Notes: generated from the letters alone by a model not told the origin. A DNA stretch of 64,000 nucleotides from [Clostridium] clostridioforme AGR2157 (GCF_000424325.1 NZ_AUJR01000020.1:25206-89205); one strand, 5' to 3'. Positions 37,513-47,250 are shown, counted from the stretch's first letter. Translations and numbers: made by a program.

Positions 37513-37864
37513 TACAATCTCCTCCTTGTTTGTTATTACAGCGGCGTCTGTGGCGCCCGCGTTTCCCGCAGTTCTTCCCGCAGCAGTTTCCTCCGTCCGG
37601 GCACAGCTGGTAGTTGCCTCCCCGGATTTCCAGCCTCTTCCCATTGACCAGACAGTCCGCCAGCTTTTTCCTGGCTGAATTATACACGGCCTGGACCGTG
37701 GTCCTGGCCACCCCCATCTGGTCTGCGCACTCTTCCTGGGTGCAGTCCAGCCAGTCAATGAGCCGTATGGTCTCATACTCCTCCAACCTGAGCTCCACCA
37801 CGCTGTCCATCTCCTGGTTCAAAGGACCAAACGTGTCTATGGACAGGGCCGTCCCCTGCCTCAT
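37490..37864 (-). CDS. DUF134 family DNA-binding protein, N-terminus atypical
   Basis: A 124-residue protein with a sigma-like helix-turn-helix (TQEECADQMGVARTTVQAVY, about 42-61) and a Cys/His/Arg-rich tail. Family members normally begin with a short basic segment carrying C-R-R-V-C before FGPL; here the reading opens MRQGTALSIDTFGPL and has no clear ribosome site, with a stop just upstream. The 5' end therefore looks altered or truncated. It overlaps the NifX-like gene, which it probably regulates. Confidence 0.8.
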   Translation of the reverse strand: MRQGTALSIDTFGPLNQEMDSVVELRLEEYETIRLIDWLDCTQEECADQMGVARTTVQAVYNSARKKLADCLVNGKRLEIRGGNYQLCPDGGNCCGKNCGKRGRHRRRCNNKQGGDCNEDCCNI

Positions 37865-37928
37865 TCAATGTATGCAGAAAACGGCCCTGTCATCATTATT
37901 TCTTTGTACCCGAGCAGACATTGCTATC

Positions 37929-38357
37929 TCATGAATACGACGGCAGAAAGACCCGTCCCATATTTCCTGTCAGATGCCCCAGCCCTAAGCTGGTAACCAT
38001 GGCCTGTTCGATTCCCGCCATCTGCCCGGAATCCAGATGTCCTATGTATTCCTTCAAACGGTTCCGGTCTATGGTGCGAATTTGTTCTGCCAGTACGGTG
38101 GAATCCTGCTTTAAGCCGCCGCGCATCCTGCGGATACACACATGGGTGGGAATGGCTGCCTTGGTGGAGCGGCTGGTGATGGCTGCCACGATTACGGTTG
38201 GGCTGTATTTGTTCCCCACATCATTCTGGATGACCAGAACCGGCCGGATTCCCCCCTGCTCAGACCCCACTACCGGCGACAGGTCCGCATAATATAAATC
38301 TCCTCTCAAAATTGTCTGGTGCACACACTGGTTCATGTTCTTGTTCTCTCTATACAT
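37929..38357 (-). CDS. MazF/NdoA-type endoribonuclease toxin (PemK family)
   Basis: A 142-residue protein of the PemK fold. The segments [29 protein letters not shown] and [11 protein letters not shown] are typical of MazF-type mRNA interferases, which cut mRNA at short sites. Start is set at 38357 for GAGGT seven bases upstream. It is somewhat longer than the usual 115-120 residues at the N-terminus. No antitoxin gene lies immediately upstream; a LysR gene does, so it looks like an orphan toxin. Confidence 0.88.
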   Translation of the reverse strand: MYRENKNMNQCVHQTILRGDLYYADLSPVVGSEQGGIRPVLVIQNDVGNKYSPTVIVAAITSRSTKAAIPTHVCIRRMRGGLKQDSTVLAEQIRTIDRNRLKEYIGHLDSGQMAGIEQAMVTSLGLGHLTGNMGRVFLPSYS

Positions 38358-38421
38358 ATCATTACCTCGCTGATTCATAAATGGTGTTTTCTAATTGAAA
38401 GTATCACCATCCCTGAGGTAA

Positions 38422-39324
38422 TTAATCATATGTGGGACAACCTTTTTTATTCTGCAGTTCCCTGCAAATCATCCTGTACGTATCCGCGTATATACTTCCC
38501 TTATTCCATATAAAGGCAAAGTCATGTTCCATCTGGAAATCCCTCAGTTCCAGTTCCCTGAGCCCCCCTTCCTTTATCCCTTCCTCCACCGCAGTCCGGT
38601 ACAGGAAGGTGATTCCCGCATCCTTTTCCAGCAGCTGGAGAATGACATGCATGCTGCCGATTTCTGTAATGTGGGCAAAATCAGACAGGCGGATATTCTT
38701 GATATCCAGATTCTTCTCCAGGATATCCCTGGTTCCCGACCCTGGCTCCCGTATGAGCAGATGTTCCTCCAAAAGATCTCTTAACCGGACCGGCTCCCTG
38801 GCAAAGACATGGCTGGCAGCACATACAGGGATGAAGGGCTCTGTTCTGAAAACCATGGAATCAAAATCCACATCATCATAATATCCCTCAATCAGGGCAA
38901 ACTGAATCTCTCCGGAAACCAGCTTGTGCAGAAGCTCGTCCGTATTGTTGATGACAACGCTGATGCGGTCCTCCGGATGGCTGTGGATGTAGCGGGCCAG
39001 GGGTGCGGATATCACCGACTCCCCGATGGTCCTGGTGGTCCCGAACCGCAGGCTCAGCCCTTTCCCTGCCCCCTCTAACATCTGTTTTCGCAGGAATACC
39101 TCATCGTTCTTAAGGGTGGTGGCTGCGTGGAGCAGCCGTTCTCCTGCCGGAGACAGGTGTATCTTCTTTCCCTCTGCCAGGAACAGTTTGACCTGATACA
39201 TGCTCTCCAGATACCGTATATGCTGTGACACGGCGGGCTGCGTGATGTGCAGCGCCTCTGCGGCCCTTGTATAATTCATGTACTCACAGACAGCAAGAAA
39301 TGTGTAAACCCTGAAATCCAGCAC
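38422..39324 (-). CDS. LysR family regulator of the YeiH-type exporter
   Basis: A 300-residue regulator. The helix-turn-helix runs MNYTRAAEALHITQPAVSQH, with the effector domain after it. The start is GTG at 39324 (reading VLDFRVYTF), seven bases after AAAGGAGG; an in-frame ATG thirty codons upstream begins a K/R-rich stretch that is not family-like. It is divergent from the YeiH-type gene, a classic LysR-YeiH arrangement. Confidence 0.9.
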   Translation of the reverse strand: MLDFRVYTFLAVCEYMNYTRAAEALHITQPAVSQHIRYLESMYQVKLFLAEGKKIHLSPAGERLLHAATTLKNDEVFLRKQMLEGAGKGLSLRFGTTRTIGESVISAPLARYIHSHPEDRISVVINNTDELLHKLVSGEIQFALIEGYYDDVDFDSMVFRTEPFIPVCAASHVFAREPVRLRDLLEEHLLIREPGSGTRDILEKNLDIKNIRLSDFAHITEIGSMHVILQLLEKDAGITFLYRTAVEEGIKEGGLRELELRDFQMEHDFAFIWNKGSIYADTYRMICRELQNKKGCPTYD

Positions 39325-39551
39325 CTGATTCCCTCCTTTGATTCCGCCATTGATTTTGTTTCTGATTCTTCCACTGATTCCGCTTTTTGTTCTACCTCTG
39401 TTTTTCCTTATCATAACACATTCTTATAAAAATATAAATATATATAATTTTACTTTATGCCTTCCATAAGTTACCATATAAACCGTGTGCTGCGTTTTAC
39501 ACCCGGCACTCTATCAAATATCAAAATCGGAAATATGAGGAGGAAAAAGAA

Positions 39552-40592
39552 ATGGCATCATTACAAAAGAAATGGAAAGGATTGGCATTCTGCCTGTTAC
39601 TGGCTGTCCCTTCCTGGTTTCTGGGGAAAATGTTCCCCATCATAGGCGGCGCTGTCATCGCCATCATTGCCGGCATGGTCATAGCCGTATTCATGAAAAA
39701 TAAAGACGGGCTGGAGGACGGCATCAAGTTTACCTCCAAAAAAATACTGCAGTGGGCGGTCATCCTTCTGGGCTTCGGTATGAACTTAAATGTGGTGCTG
39801 GAGACGGGAAAGCAGTCTCTGCCCATCATTGTGTGCACCATCACCACCTCTCTGGTGATTGCCTTTGTACTCCATAAGCTCATGCATATCCCATCCAACA
39901 TCTCCACCCTGGTGGGTGTGGGCTCCTCCATCTGCGGCGGTTCCGCCATCGCAGCCACGGCGCCTGTAATCAATGCGGATGACGATGAGGTTGCCCAGGC
40001 CATATCCGTAATTTTCTTCTTTAACGTACTGGGAGCCATCCTGTTCCCCACCTTCGGCAAGGTTCTGGGATTTGACACTGCATCCGGCAATGCCTTTGGC
40101 ATCTTTGCCGGAACAGCCATCAATGATACATCATCCGTCACTGCTGCGGCAGCCACCTGGGACAGCATGTGGAATCTGGGGGCAGCTACCCTGGACAAAG
40201 CAGTCACGGTAAAGCTGACCAGGACCCTGGCCATTATTCCCATCACCCTGTGTCTGGCCTTCATCCGGACCAGGAAGAAGGAAAAGGAAGACCAGGCCAG
40301 CGGGCAGTCCGTAAGCTTTAAGGATATCTTCCCGTTTTTCATCCTCTACTTCATCGGGGCCTCGGTCGTCACGACCATTGCCATGGGAGCAGGGATTCCT
40401 GCCTCAGTCTTTGCCCCTATTAAGGAGTTGAGCAAGTTCTTCATCATTCTGGCCATGGCAGCCATTGGACTGAACACGGACCTGGTCAAGCTCATCCGCA
40501 CCGGCGGCAAGCCCATCCTCATGGGAGCCTGCTGCTGGGTGGGAATCACCGCAGTGAGCCTGGGACTTCAGAGCGCGCTGGGAATCTGGTAA
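39552..40592 (+). CDS. YeiH-type putative sulfate exporter (UPF0324)
   Basis: A 346-residue membrane protein with about ten helices. Family marks are the FTSKKILQWAVILLGFGMNL segment, GVGSSICGGSAIAATAPVI (about 116-134) and the AGTAINDTSSVTAAA stretch. Members are annotated as sulfate exporters, though direct evidence is thin. It starts eight bases after GAGGAGG. The divergent LysR gene is its likely regulator. Confidence 0.9.
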   Translation: MASLQKKWKGLAFCLLLAVPSWFLGKMFPIIGGAVIAIIAGMVIAVFMKNKDGLEDGIKFTSKKILQWAVILLGFGMNLNVVLETGKQSLPIIVCTITTSLVIAFVLHKLMHIPSNISTLVGVGSSICGGSAIAATAPVINADDDEVAQAISVIFFFNVLGAILFPTFGKVLGFDTASGNAFGIFAGTAINDTSSVTAAAATWDSMWNLGAATLDKAVTVKLTRTLAIIPITLCLAFIRTRKKEKEDQASGQSVSFKDIFPFFILYFIGASVVTTIAMGAGIPASVFAPIKELSKFFIILAMAAIGLNTDLVKLIRTGGKPILMGACCWVGITAVSLGLQSALGIW

Positions 40593-40718
40593 AATACATA
40601 CATATTACCCCAAAGGGGCTTCCCTGCCTATGCCCTGGTCCGCCATGGCCAAAAGGCGAATCCGCATGTAATGGCCTGAATTGCCCTTAGACGTGCCCTG
40701 ACACATCTTTTCTCTCCC

Positions 40719-41549
40719 TCACAGCACCTTCTCCCTGCGCCCCGTTTCCAGGGCCCTCAATGTACTGTCATGGAGCACTTCCTTCTTATACTGGTCCTGG
40801 GACAGATAGTAGGAATAGAGTATGTCCGTCAGGAGGAGAATGGGGAACTGGGGCGAAATCACATTTCCATGATTCAAATGGAACAGCGAGGGAAGAAGCA
40901 TCACCTCATCGCAGAAGGCATCGAAGTCAGGCCTGTTCCTGGCTGTGAGCATCACGGTCCTGGCCCCCCGCTTGTGGGCTTCCTCCAGAAGGTATAACAC
41001 CTCCTCCTTCTCACCGCTGATACTGACGCCAAAGGCAAGGCAGTTCTCGTCCTGGAACACGCCGCGCATACGCATCATGTCGCTGTGATCCATGGACGTG
41101 ATGTCCAGGCCGATTCGCATAAAGCGCAGCTCCATCTCCCTGGCAGCCAGGCCTGAGCTTCCTGTTCCGCAGACAAACACGCGGCCCGCCTTGGCCATAT
41201 ACCGGCACACCCGCTCAATCTGCTTTTCATTTACCAGGTTATATGTCTTATTCAGAAGTTCCTGGTAGGCATTGAGCACAGTCCTGGTGTTGCCTGTAAT
41301 GGAGTCCTGCTTGACCACGAAATTTTCCTCGTACTGGTAAATGAATTCCCTGTATCCCCTGAATCCGCATTTCTTTGCAAACCGCGACAGGGACGCCTCC
41401 GACACAAACAGCTTTCCGGCCACTGACTTGGCTGAGAAATCCATCTGCTCCCTGTTATAAATAAAAAAATCCGCAATACTGCGCTCCACCGTTGTAAAAT
41501 TCACATAATTGGATTCTATGACCGGTATCACTGATTTCAGATATTCCAT
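40719..41549 (-). CDS. MurR/RpiR family regulator of the sialic-acid operon
   Basis: A 276-residue regulator with an N-terminal RpiR helix-turn-helix (AKSVAGKLFVSEASLSRFAK, about 40-59) and a C-terminal SIS sugar-phosphate domain (VFVCGTGSSGLAAREMELR). It is the last gene of the nan operon, 49 bases after the kinase. By position it should sense ManNAc-6-phosphate or GlcNAc-6-phosphate and control the operon, as NanR-type RpiR proteins do in other Firmicutes. Confidence 0.88.
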   Translation of the reverse strand: MEYLKSVIPVIESNYVNFTTVERSIADFFIYNREQMDFSAKSVAGKLFVSEASLSRFAKKCGFRGYREFIYQYEENFVVKQDSITGNTRTVLNAYQELLNKTYNLVNEKQIERVCRYMAKAGRVFVCGTGSSGLAAREMELRFMRIGLDITSMDHSDMMRMRGVFQDENCLAFGVSISGEKEEVLYLLEEAHKRGARTVMLTARNRPDFDAFCDEVMLLPSLFHLNHGNVISPQFPILLLTDILYSYYLSQDQYKKEVLHDSTLRALETGRREKVL

Positions 41550-41598
41550 AATACCTCCTCCTGGTTAAAACCACGGGCCTGCTTTAAACAAATGCCGG

Positions 41599-42495
41599 TC
41601 AGTTCCGGGCCTTTCCCTGTCTCTCCAGGAAATGATAGTAGGCCCCCCGCATCCCCGCGTCATTCTGGTGCTTCGCAAAGGCCAGCTCTGTCTTTTCACA
41701 TATGCTGGATACCAGATACCGGGCAAGGGCCTTTTCCAGTCTGGGCCGCAAGTACTCCTCCTGGGCCATGATTCCCCCTCCCAGCACCACTGTCTGGGGG
41801 TTCAGCACATAGCATATATTGGAAATGCCTTTGCCCAGAACATCGCACATCTGGTCAATGGCTTCCCCGCATATGGGGTCCCCTTCCTTGGCCAGCTGGA
41901 AGATGCGGTAGCCGTTCCACTGGGCCTCAGGCTCCCCCTTGGCAGCCGCCACCCGTTTTACCAGTATGCTGGCAGCTCCCAGGGTCTGGAAATCGCTTCC
42001 GTCCATGTGCATGTATCCCACCTCACAGGCGCTTCCACTCCATCCGTGGTACACCCTGCCGCCGATGATGATACAGCCGCCGATACCGGTTCCAACCGTA
42101 AGGCACAGGGCTGACTGGGCCCCTACAGCTGCCCCGGACACAGCCTCTGCCAGGCCGGCGCAGTTCACATCATTTTCCACCTCGCAGGGAAGTCCGAATT
42201 CCGCCTCCATGCTGGCCTTGATCTTAGTTCCCGCATACCCCGGAATCAGAGGGGCGGAATAGAATATCTCCCCCTTCTCCACATCCACCATGCCGGCAGT
42301 GGATACACAGATACCCTCTGCCTCCCAATACTTTAGGTAATCCGCCGCAATCCCCAGGACCTTTTTAAGCAGGGCGGGCCCGCCCTTTAAGGCCTCGGTT
42401 GGCACCTTATCCTTTGCAAGAAATTTCTCATTTTCGTCCAGCACTCCGTGCTTGATTTCCGTTCCTCCGATATCAATGCAAATATACTGTTTCAT
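41599..42495 (-). CDS. nanK: ROK family kinase, probable N-acetylmannosamine kinase
   Basis: A 298-residue ROK sugar kinase. The phosphate loop is DIGGTEIKHG (8-17) and the second ATP motif is LTVGTGIGGCIIIGG. The classical ROK zinc motif (C-x-C-G-x-x-G-C) is not evident. Its place in a nanE-nanA operon makes ManNAc the expected substrate, giving ManNAc-6-phosphate for NanE. Start follows AAAGGAGCG. Confidence 0.85.
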   Translation of the reverse strand: MKQYICIDIGGTEIKHGVLDENEKFLAKDKVPTEALKGGPALLKKVLGIAADYLKYWEAEGICVSTAGMVDVEKGEIFYSAPLIPGYAGTKIKASMEAEFGLPCEVENDVNCAGLAEAVSGAAVGAQSALCLTVGTGIGGCIIIGGRVYHGWSGSACEVGYMHMDGSDFQTLGAASILVKRVAAAKGEPEAQWNGYRIFQLAKEGDPICGEAIDQMCDVLGKGISNICYVLNPQTVVLGGGIMAQEEYLRPRLEKALARYLVSSICEKTELAFAKHQNDAGMRGAYYHFLERQGKARN

Positions 42496-42663
42496 CGTGA
42501 CACCGCTCCTTTAAATCTTCTTTTCATCCTGTCCTGCCGCTTGTCCAGACGCCGACCTTCCACTGTCCTGCCACAAAAGGCAAACCTGCCCGGAGCGCAG
42601 ACGGGATGCTCCGTTTGCGTTCCAGGGTCTTTGGTTTGCCTCTGTCTCCGGGTCTATATGCTT

Positions 42664-43119
42664 TTAATGGTCAATCCGCACCTTGAATATGGCCTTCTTG
42701 ATTTTCTCAGATTCATTTACGGCCACGGCTGTGCGGTGCCCGTCCTCCGGGTAGCAAATCAGGAAATCGCCTGCCCGGAGTACTGCATGGCTGTTGGGCT
42801 CGCCGTCCATGGGAAGGAAGTCATCCTTCTCCACATATTCCTTCTGCTCCATGTTCTCTATAAAGTTTAAATCAATCTGCTCCTGCCCGTTAAGCATTAA
42901 ATGTACATCCAGGTAATTCCTGTGGGCTTCCCAGAAACGGTTCTCAGGCTGGGTGGTCTCATACTCCACCACATTGACAAACAGTCTCTCGCCGTCAATG
43001 GGATGGCTTCCCTTTTCGTAGGACGCCAAATCGTGCTCCTTTGCATAGGCAAAGCATTCCTTTAAATCCTCAGGAAGAAAGGCATACGTCTTTTCCTGTG
43101 TGATGTTTCCAAATATCAT
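42664..43119 (-). CDS. YhcH/NanQ family protein (DUF386)
   Basis: A 151-residue cupin-like protein. Family motifs are NRFWEAHRNYLDVHLMLNG (93-111) with the metal-binding His residues, and FLICYPEDGHRTAVA. NanQ of E. coli speeds the anomeric opening of sialic acid, and YhcH genes are common in nan operons. It lies between the symporter and the kinase gene. It starts after CAGGAGG. Confidence 0.88.
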   Translation of the reverse strand: MIFGNITQEKTYAFLPEDLKECFAYAKEHDLASYEKGSHPIDGERLFVNVVEYETTQPENRFWEAHRNYLDVHLMLNGQEQIDLNFIENMEQKEYVEKDDFLPMDGEPNSHAVLRAGDFLICYPEDGHRTAVAVNESEKIKKAIFKVRIDH

Positions 43120-43140
43120 GATTACCTCCTGTTAAAATCA

Positions 43141-44643
43141 TTAATTGTGGTAAATCGTAGCGTCCTTTACCGGCTTGTATGTATCCCCGTCCATCTTTCT
43201 TGTAATCATGCTCACCGGGATTCCCACTACCAGTGAGATGGCGATGGAGATGATGGAATAGGACCAGATGGATACGGAGCCCGCAGGAGCCATGTACTTT
43301 ATGCAGACCATGGTAACAGCTGCCACAAAGAATGCCACGTAAGCGCCCTTTGCATTGGCTACCTTTGTGAATGCACCCAGGGCAAATGTACCGCCCAGCA
43401 CGCCTAACACCAGTCCCATGAATCCGTTGAACCACTCATAAGCTGACTTGATTTCGCCGTTTGCCAGTACCATGGACACCAGGATGGCCACAATGCCCAC
43501 TCCCAGGGATACATACTGTGCGATTTTTGTCTGAAGGGCAAAGCTCATATCCTTCTTGGAGAGACGCTCCTGTATGTCCAGGGTCCAGCTGGTTGCCACT
43601 GAGTTAAGGCCGGTAGACAGGGTGGACTGGGATGCCGCATAGATGGCTGCCAAAAGCAGTCCTGAGATACCTACCGGAAGCTCATAAGCAATATAGGAAG
43701 CGAAAATCTGGTCCTGCTGTGCTGCCGGCGGAAGTGCATTCTGGCTGTAGAATACATACAGGCCTGTACCGATGAGGTAAAATACGGTTGCAATGAAGAT
43801 GGACAGCGCGCCGTTGGTCAGCATCATCTTGTTCAGTTTCTTTATGTCTGTGGTGGTGGTGAAACGCTGCACAATATCCTGGCTGGATACATAGGAGGAA
43901 CAGGTGTTAAGACCTGCGCCCACAATCAGCAGGAATACGCTGTCCTTCAGTATGTTCGGATTGAAAATCGGCTGGTCAGATGCCAGGAACTTGCCTCCGG
44001 CCATGGACTGGAAGATGGCTCCGAATCCGCCGTTGATGCCGCCTGCCAGATAAAACAGGGCAAAGGTAACGCCTGCCAGAAGAACGCTGCCCTGGATGAA
44101 GTCGGTCCAGAGAACGGATTTAAGTCCGCCTGTGTAGGAGTAAATAATGGCAATCACACCCATGGCAATAATCAGAAGGTTCACATTAAGACCTGTGAGC
44201 TTGGAGAGTACCATGGACGGAAGATACATGATGATGGACATACGGCCCACCTGGTATACGATGAACATAACAGCGCCCAGGACACGCAGGCCCTTGCTTC
44301 CGAAACGGATTTCAAGGTAATGGTAGGCTGTGTCAATGTCCAGCTTACTGTAGATTGGCAGGAAGAATTTAATGGTAATGGGGATAGCAACAATCATGCC
44401 TAACTGTGCGAACCACATAATCCATGTTCCTGCATAGGAATTTCCTGCCAGGGACAGGAAGGAAATGGGACTTAATAATGTTGCGAATATGGAAACGGAA
44501 GCAACCCACCACGGAATGGTGCCGTCTCCCTTAAAGAATTCTTTTCCCTTCATCTCCTTTTTGGAGAAGAAAAGTCCGGCAAATAATACAGCCGCAAGAT
44601 AAATAACCAGGATAATCAAATCAATTGTAGTAAAACCCTGCAT
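43141..44643 (-). CDS. Sodium:solute symporter, probable sialic-acid transporter
   Basis: A 500-residue SSS-family membrane protein with about thirteen helices. Visible marks are IPWWVASVSIFATLLSPISF near helix 2 and DFIQGSVLLAGVTFALFYLA. SSS transporters (SiaT/NanT type) take up N-acetylneuraminate with Na+ in several gut bacteria. Its place between nanA and yhcH supports this substrate. No ABC or TRAP alternative is in the operon. Confidence 0.88.
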   Translation of the reverse strand: MQGFTTIDLIILVIYLAAVLFAGLFFSKKEMKGKEFFKGDGTIPWWVASVSIFATLLSPISFLSLAGNSYAGTWIMWFAQLGMIVAIPITIKFFLPIYSKLDIDTAYHYLEIRFGSKGLRVLGAVMFIVYQVGRMSIIMYLPSMVLSKLTGLNVNLLIIAMGVIAIIYSYTGGLKSVLWTDFIQGSVLLAGVTFALFYLAGGINGGFGAIFQSMAGGKFLASDQPIFNPNILKDSVFLLIVGAGLNTCSSYVSSQDIVQRFTTTTDIKKLNKMMLTNGALSIFIATVFYLIGTGLYVFYSQNALPPAAQQDQIFASYIAYELPVGISGLLLAAIYAASQSTLSTGLNSVATSWTLDIQERLSKKDMSFALQTKIAQYVSLGVGIVAILVSMVLANGEIKSAYEWFNGFMGLVLGVLGGTFALGAFTKVANAKGAYVAFFVAAVTMVCIKYMAPAGSVSIWSYSIISIAISLVVGIPVSMITRKMDGDTYKPVKDATIYHN

Positions 44644-44831
44644 AAATCAATCTCCCTTCTTTGCTATACAGAAAACCTTGGGAAACATCCTCCTTTTCCC
44701 AAACGTTTCCGGTCCCATGCCGGCCCTTTCTCCCTCCAGAAAGGACCGGGGACCATTTACTTTTATCTGCAGTAATGCACAGGTAATTGTGAACAGAGCG
44801 CCTGACGTCTGGGCCAGGAACGCACCTGGTC

Positions 44832-45749
44832 TTAGCAGTATGCTGCAACTGCTTCCTTCACCATGCGGGCTGCTTCCTGTGCAATGGCTAGGTCAGATTC
44901 AATCAGCTGCGGCAGCGGCTCCCTGACTCCGCCCAGGTCCAGGGACTCATTGATGCGCAGTATCTCTTTAATCATACCGTACATGTTGCCGTGTCCGGAG
45001 CACATCTTGTAGATAATGTCGTTGGCAGCGTACTGCACCTTCATGGCCTCTTCCATCTTTCCTGCCTTCACCAGCTCATCCATCTTGAGGAACAGCTCAG
45101 GCATCACGCCGTAGGTTCCGCCGATACCGGCCTCCGCTCCGATGACGCGGCCGCTGATAAACTGCTCGTCCGGACCATTGAAGATGATGTAGTCATCCCC
45201 GCCTGCCAGCTTGAACATCTGGATGTCCTGTACAGGCATGGAGGAATTCTTGACACCGATGACCCTCGGGTTCTTCCTCATCTCGGCAAACAGGCTCTGT
45301 GTCAGGGCCACACCTGCCAGCTGAGGGATGTTGTAGATAATGAAATCCGTGTTGGGAGCTGCCTGGCTCATGGCATTCCAGTAAGCGGCAATTGCATACT
45401 CCGGCAGATGGAAGTAGATGGGCGGAATGGATGCGATGGCATCAACGCCAAGGCTCTCCGCATGCTTTGCCAGCTCCACACTGTCCTTTGTATTATTGCA
45501 GCCCACATGTGCGATAACGGTCAGCTTGCCCTTGGCAACTGCCATCACATTTTCCAGTGTAATCTTGCGGTCCTCCAGACTCTGGTAGATGCACTCTCCT
45601 GAAGAACCGTTCACATAAACGCCCTTAACGCCTTTTCTGATGTGGTACTCAGTCAGTGCCCTTACCCTCTCCGGGCTTACATTTCCCTCTGCGTCGTAGC
45701 ATGCGTAAAATGCAGGAATAACACCTTTGTACTTTTCTAAGTTTGCCAT
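44832..45749 (-). CDS. nanA: N-acetylneuraminate lyase
   Basis: A 305-residue class I aldolase of the DapA/NanA family that splits N-acetylneuraminate to N-acetylmannosamine and pyruvate. The Schiff-base lysine is Lys167 in VIGVKNSS, and Tyr139 in IIYNIPQ is the catalytic tyrosine. The GSSGE signature at 48-52 fits the lyase subgroup. The neighbours nanE, nanK and yhcH make the assignment firm, although DapA enzymes share the fold. Start follows AAGGAG. Confidence 0.92.
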   Translation of the reverse strand: MANLEKYKGVIPAFYACYDAEGNVSPERVRALTEYHIRKGVKGVYVNGSSGECIYQSLEDRKITLENVMAVAKGKLTVIAHVGCNNTKDSVELAKHAESLGVDAIASIPPIYFHLPEYAIAAYWNAMSQAAPNTDFIIYNIPQLAGVALTQSLFAEMRKNPRVIGVKNSSMPVQDIQMFKLAGGDDYIIFNGPDEQFISGRVIGAEAGIGGTYGVMPELFLKMDELVKAGKMEEAMKVQYAANDIIYKMCSGHGNMYGMIKEILRINESLDLGGVREPLPQLIESDLAIAQEAARMVKEAVAAYC

Positions 45750-45815
45750 AATCTTACTTCTCCTTTCAATGACCCGTTCGGTCCCCTTTATTATGAAATG
45801 GTTAACATGTTTGTA

Positions 45816-46502
45816 CTAATCCAGCGCCTCTGCAAAGGACTTTGTAATCAGCTGGGGCCTGGTGATGCTGGAACCTACCACCACGCTGAAGGCCCCCAGT
45901 TCAATGACCCTCTTTGCCTTTTCCGGCGTGTTGATGTTCCCCTCCGCAATGACTCGGTGTTTTACCTTTGCCACAATCTGACGGATGATTTCAAAATCAT
46001 TGGATTCAATTTTAAGGTTTCTGCTGTGGTCCGTATATCCCACCAGTGTGGTTCCGATAAAGTCAAATCCCAGCTGGTCGGCGTGAAGGGCTTCCTCCAC
46101 AGTAGAGCAGTCTGCCATCAGCAGCTGGTCCGGATAGCTTTTCCGGATTTCCCTGTAAAATTCATCCAGGGTCCTGCCGCCCGGCCGCAGGTCCGCAGTG
46201 GCGTCCAGGGCAATGATTTCCGGTTTGACTTCCATCAGCTCGTTGACTTCCTTCATGGTAGGCGTGATGTATACCTTGCTGTCCTCGTAGTCCCGTTTCA
46301 CGATGCCGATGACAGGCAGGTCAACCTGAGCCTGGATTTCAGCGATGTCCTCCTTGGTGTTGGCACGGATGCCGAATGCTCCGCCCTCCTTTGCTGCCAG
46401 GGCCATCCGGCCCATGATAAAGGACGAATGAAGCGGCTCATGGGGCAGGGCCTGGCAGGATACAATCAGTTTCCCCTTCAGGCTCTCTACTTTTTCGTTC
46501 AT
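45816..46502 (-). CDS. nanE: N-acetylmannosamine-6-phosphate 2-epimerase
   Basis: A 228-residue TIM-barrel epimerase converting ManNAc-6-phosphate to GlcNAc-6-phosphate. Family segments include [30 protein letters not shown], and [20 protein letters not shown] with the phosphate-binding [10 protein letters not shown]. It is the first gene of the operon, starting after AAGGAGG. Length is normal. Confidence 0.95.
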   Translation of the reverse strand: MNEKVESLKGKLIVSCQALPHEPLHSSFIMGRMALAAKEGGAFGIRANTKEDIAEIQAQVDLPVIGIVKRDYEDSKVYITPTMKEVNELMEVKPEIIALDATADLRPGGRTLDEFYREIRKSYPDQLLMADCSTVEEALHADQLGFDFIGTTLVGYTDHSRNLKIESNDFEIIRQIVAKVKHRVIAEGNINTPEKAKRVIELGAFSVVVGSSITRPQLITKSFAEALD

Positions 46503-46587
46503 ATGCGTTCCTCCTTGTTATGAGCACTTAGCTTGTTATAAGTACTTAGCGGCTTGTTTGTTCTGGTCGCTCATCTCTTGTAGCTTT

Positions 46588-46615
46588 AGTATAGCAGGTT
46601 TGATTTTAATTTCAA
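46588..46615 (-). promoter_or_regulatory. nan operon promoter with candidate RpiR operator
   Basis: Minus-strand -35 TTGAAA (46610-46615) and -10 TATACT (46588-46593) have a 16-base spacer. The 16-base partial dyad TTGAAATTAAAATCAA overlaps the -35 and spacer and resembles RpiR-type operators. That the operon's own RpiR protein binds here is inference. Confidence 0.6.
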
Positions 46616-46739
46616 TAGTACTTGGTTGTTCAGTAAGTTCTTTCATCCTTTTTAAATCAGGGCGCTATAATACACAAGTTTTTGACGGGTAATTTGTGTA
46701 TTATGTACAATAAAACGTTCCTTGTTTCTTTATCATTTC

Positions 46740-46915
46740 CTGGTTTTCTGCAAAATAAAAGAGGGTGTCGCAAAATCATCATTAAATTGGAAGGCCATCC
46801 ACAGTCCGCAAGATCCATGCTCCATTCTGAACCGCTGCGTCCATGTGCCCTGCAATCTCCGATGTCGTGGCAGAATCCCCCTTTACATATGCCGGACTAT
46901 GTTTTCTCAGCAACG
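46740..46915 (-). other. Gene debris, possible mobile-element end
   Basis: The sequence AGAGGGTGTCGCAAAATC near 46762 resembles termini of some insertion sequences. The minus strand from about 46930 to 46785 reads a protein-like HMDAAVQNGAWILRTVDG segment then stop, with no start of its own. I do not recognise the protein. Confidence 0.3.
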
Positions 46916-47250
46916 TCATAACCCGTTCCTTTTCAGCCAGGCTCTGGAAGTGATTTCCGTTCCGCCCTCCGGCACGCTTCTAATCTGGTAGGATGCCTGT
47001 TCACCGTATATCAGTACGATTCTCTGTATGGTGCCAATCAGGCCAATCCCGGTTCCCGACACATCAATATCAATATTCCATATTTTATGATAGTCCTGAA
47101 GTTTTAACAAGGTGAGCGCATCTATGCCCACGCCGTTGTCCCGGACCTGAATTTTCATCCGGCCGCCCTCCTCCGGCCCAATCCGGATGCGGATATGCCC
47201 GTTTCCGCCCATGGGCTTGATCCCGCCGCCCTCCTGCATGCCCCTATTCC
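46916..47250 (-). pseudogene. Histidine-kinase ATPase-domain fragment (YesM-like)
   Basis: The minus strand reads GIKPMGGNGHIRIRIGPEEG, QVRDNGVGIDAL and GTGIGLIGTIQRIVLIYGEQ, the G1 and G2 ATP-lid boxes and tail of a sensor kinase of the LytS/YesM type. The N-box is damaged, and no sensor or phospho-acceptor domain precedes it, so only the last 100 or so residues survive. No response regulator is adjacent. Confidence 0.65.

Noticed and set aside
37513..37776. N-terminal extension of the NifX-like protein
   Set aside because: The upstream codons are a different frame of the DUF134 gene; a strong ribosome site precedes the start at 37512.
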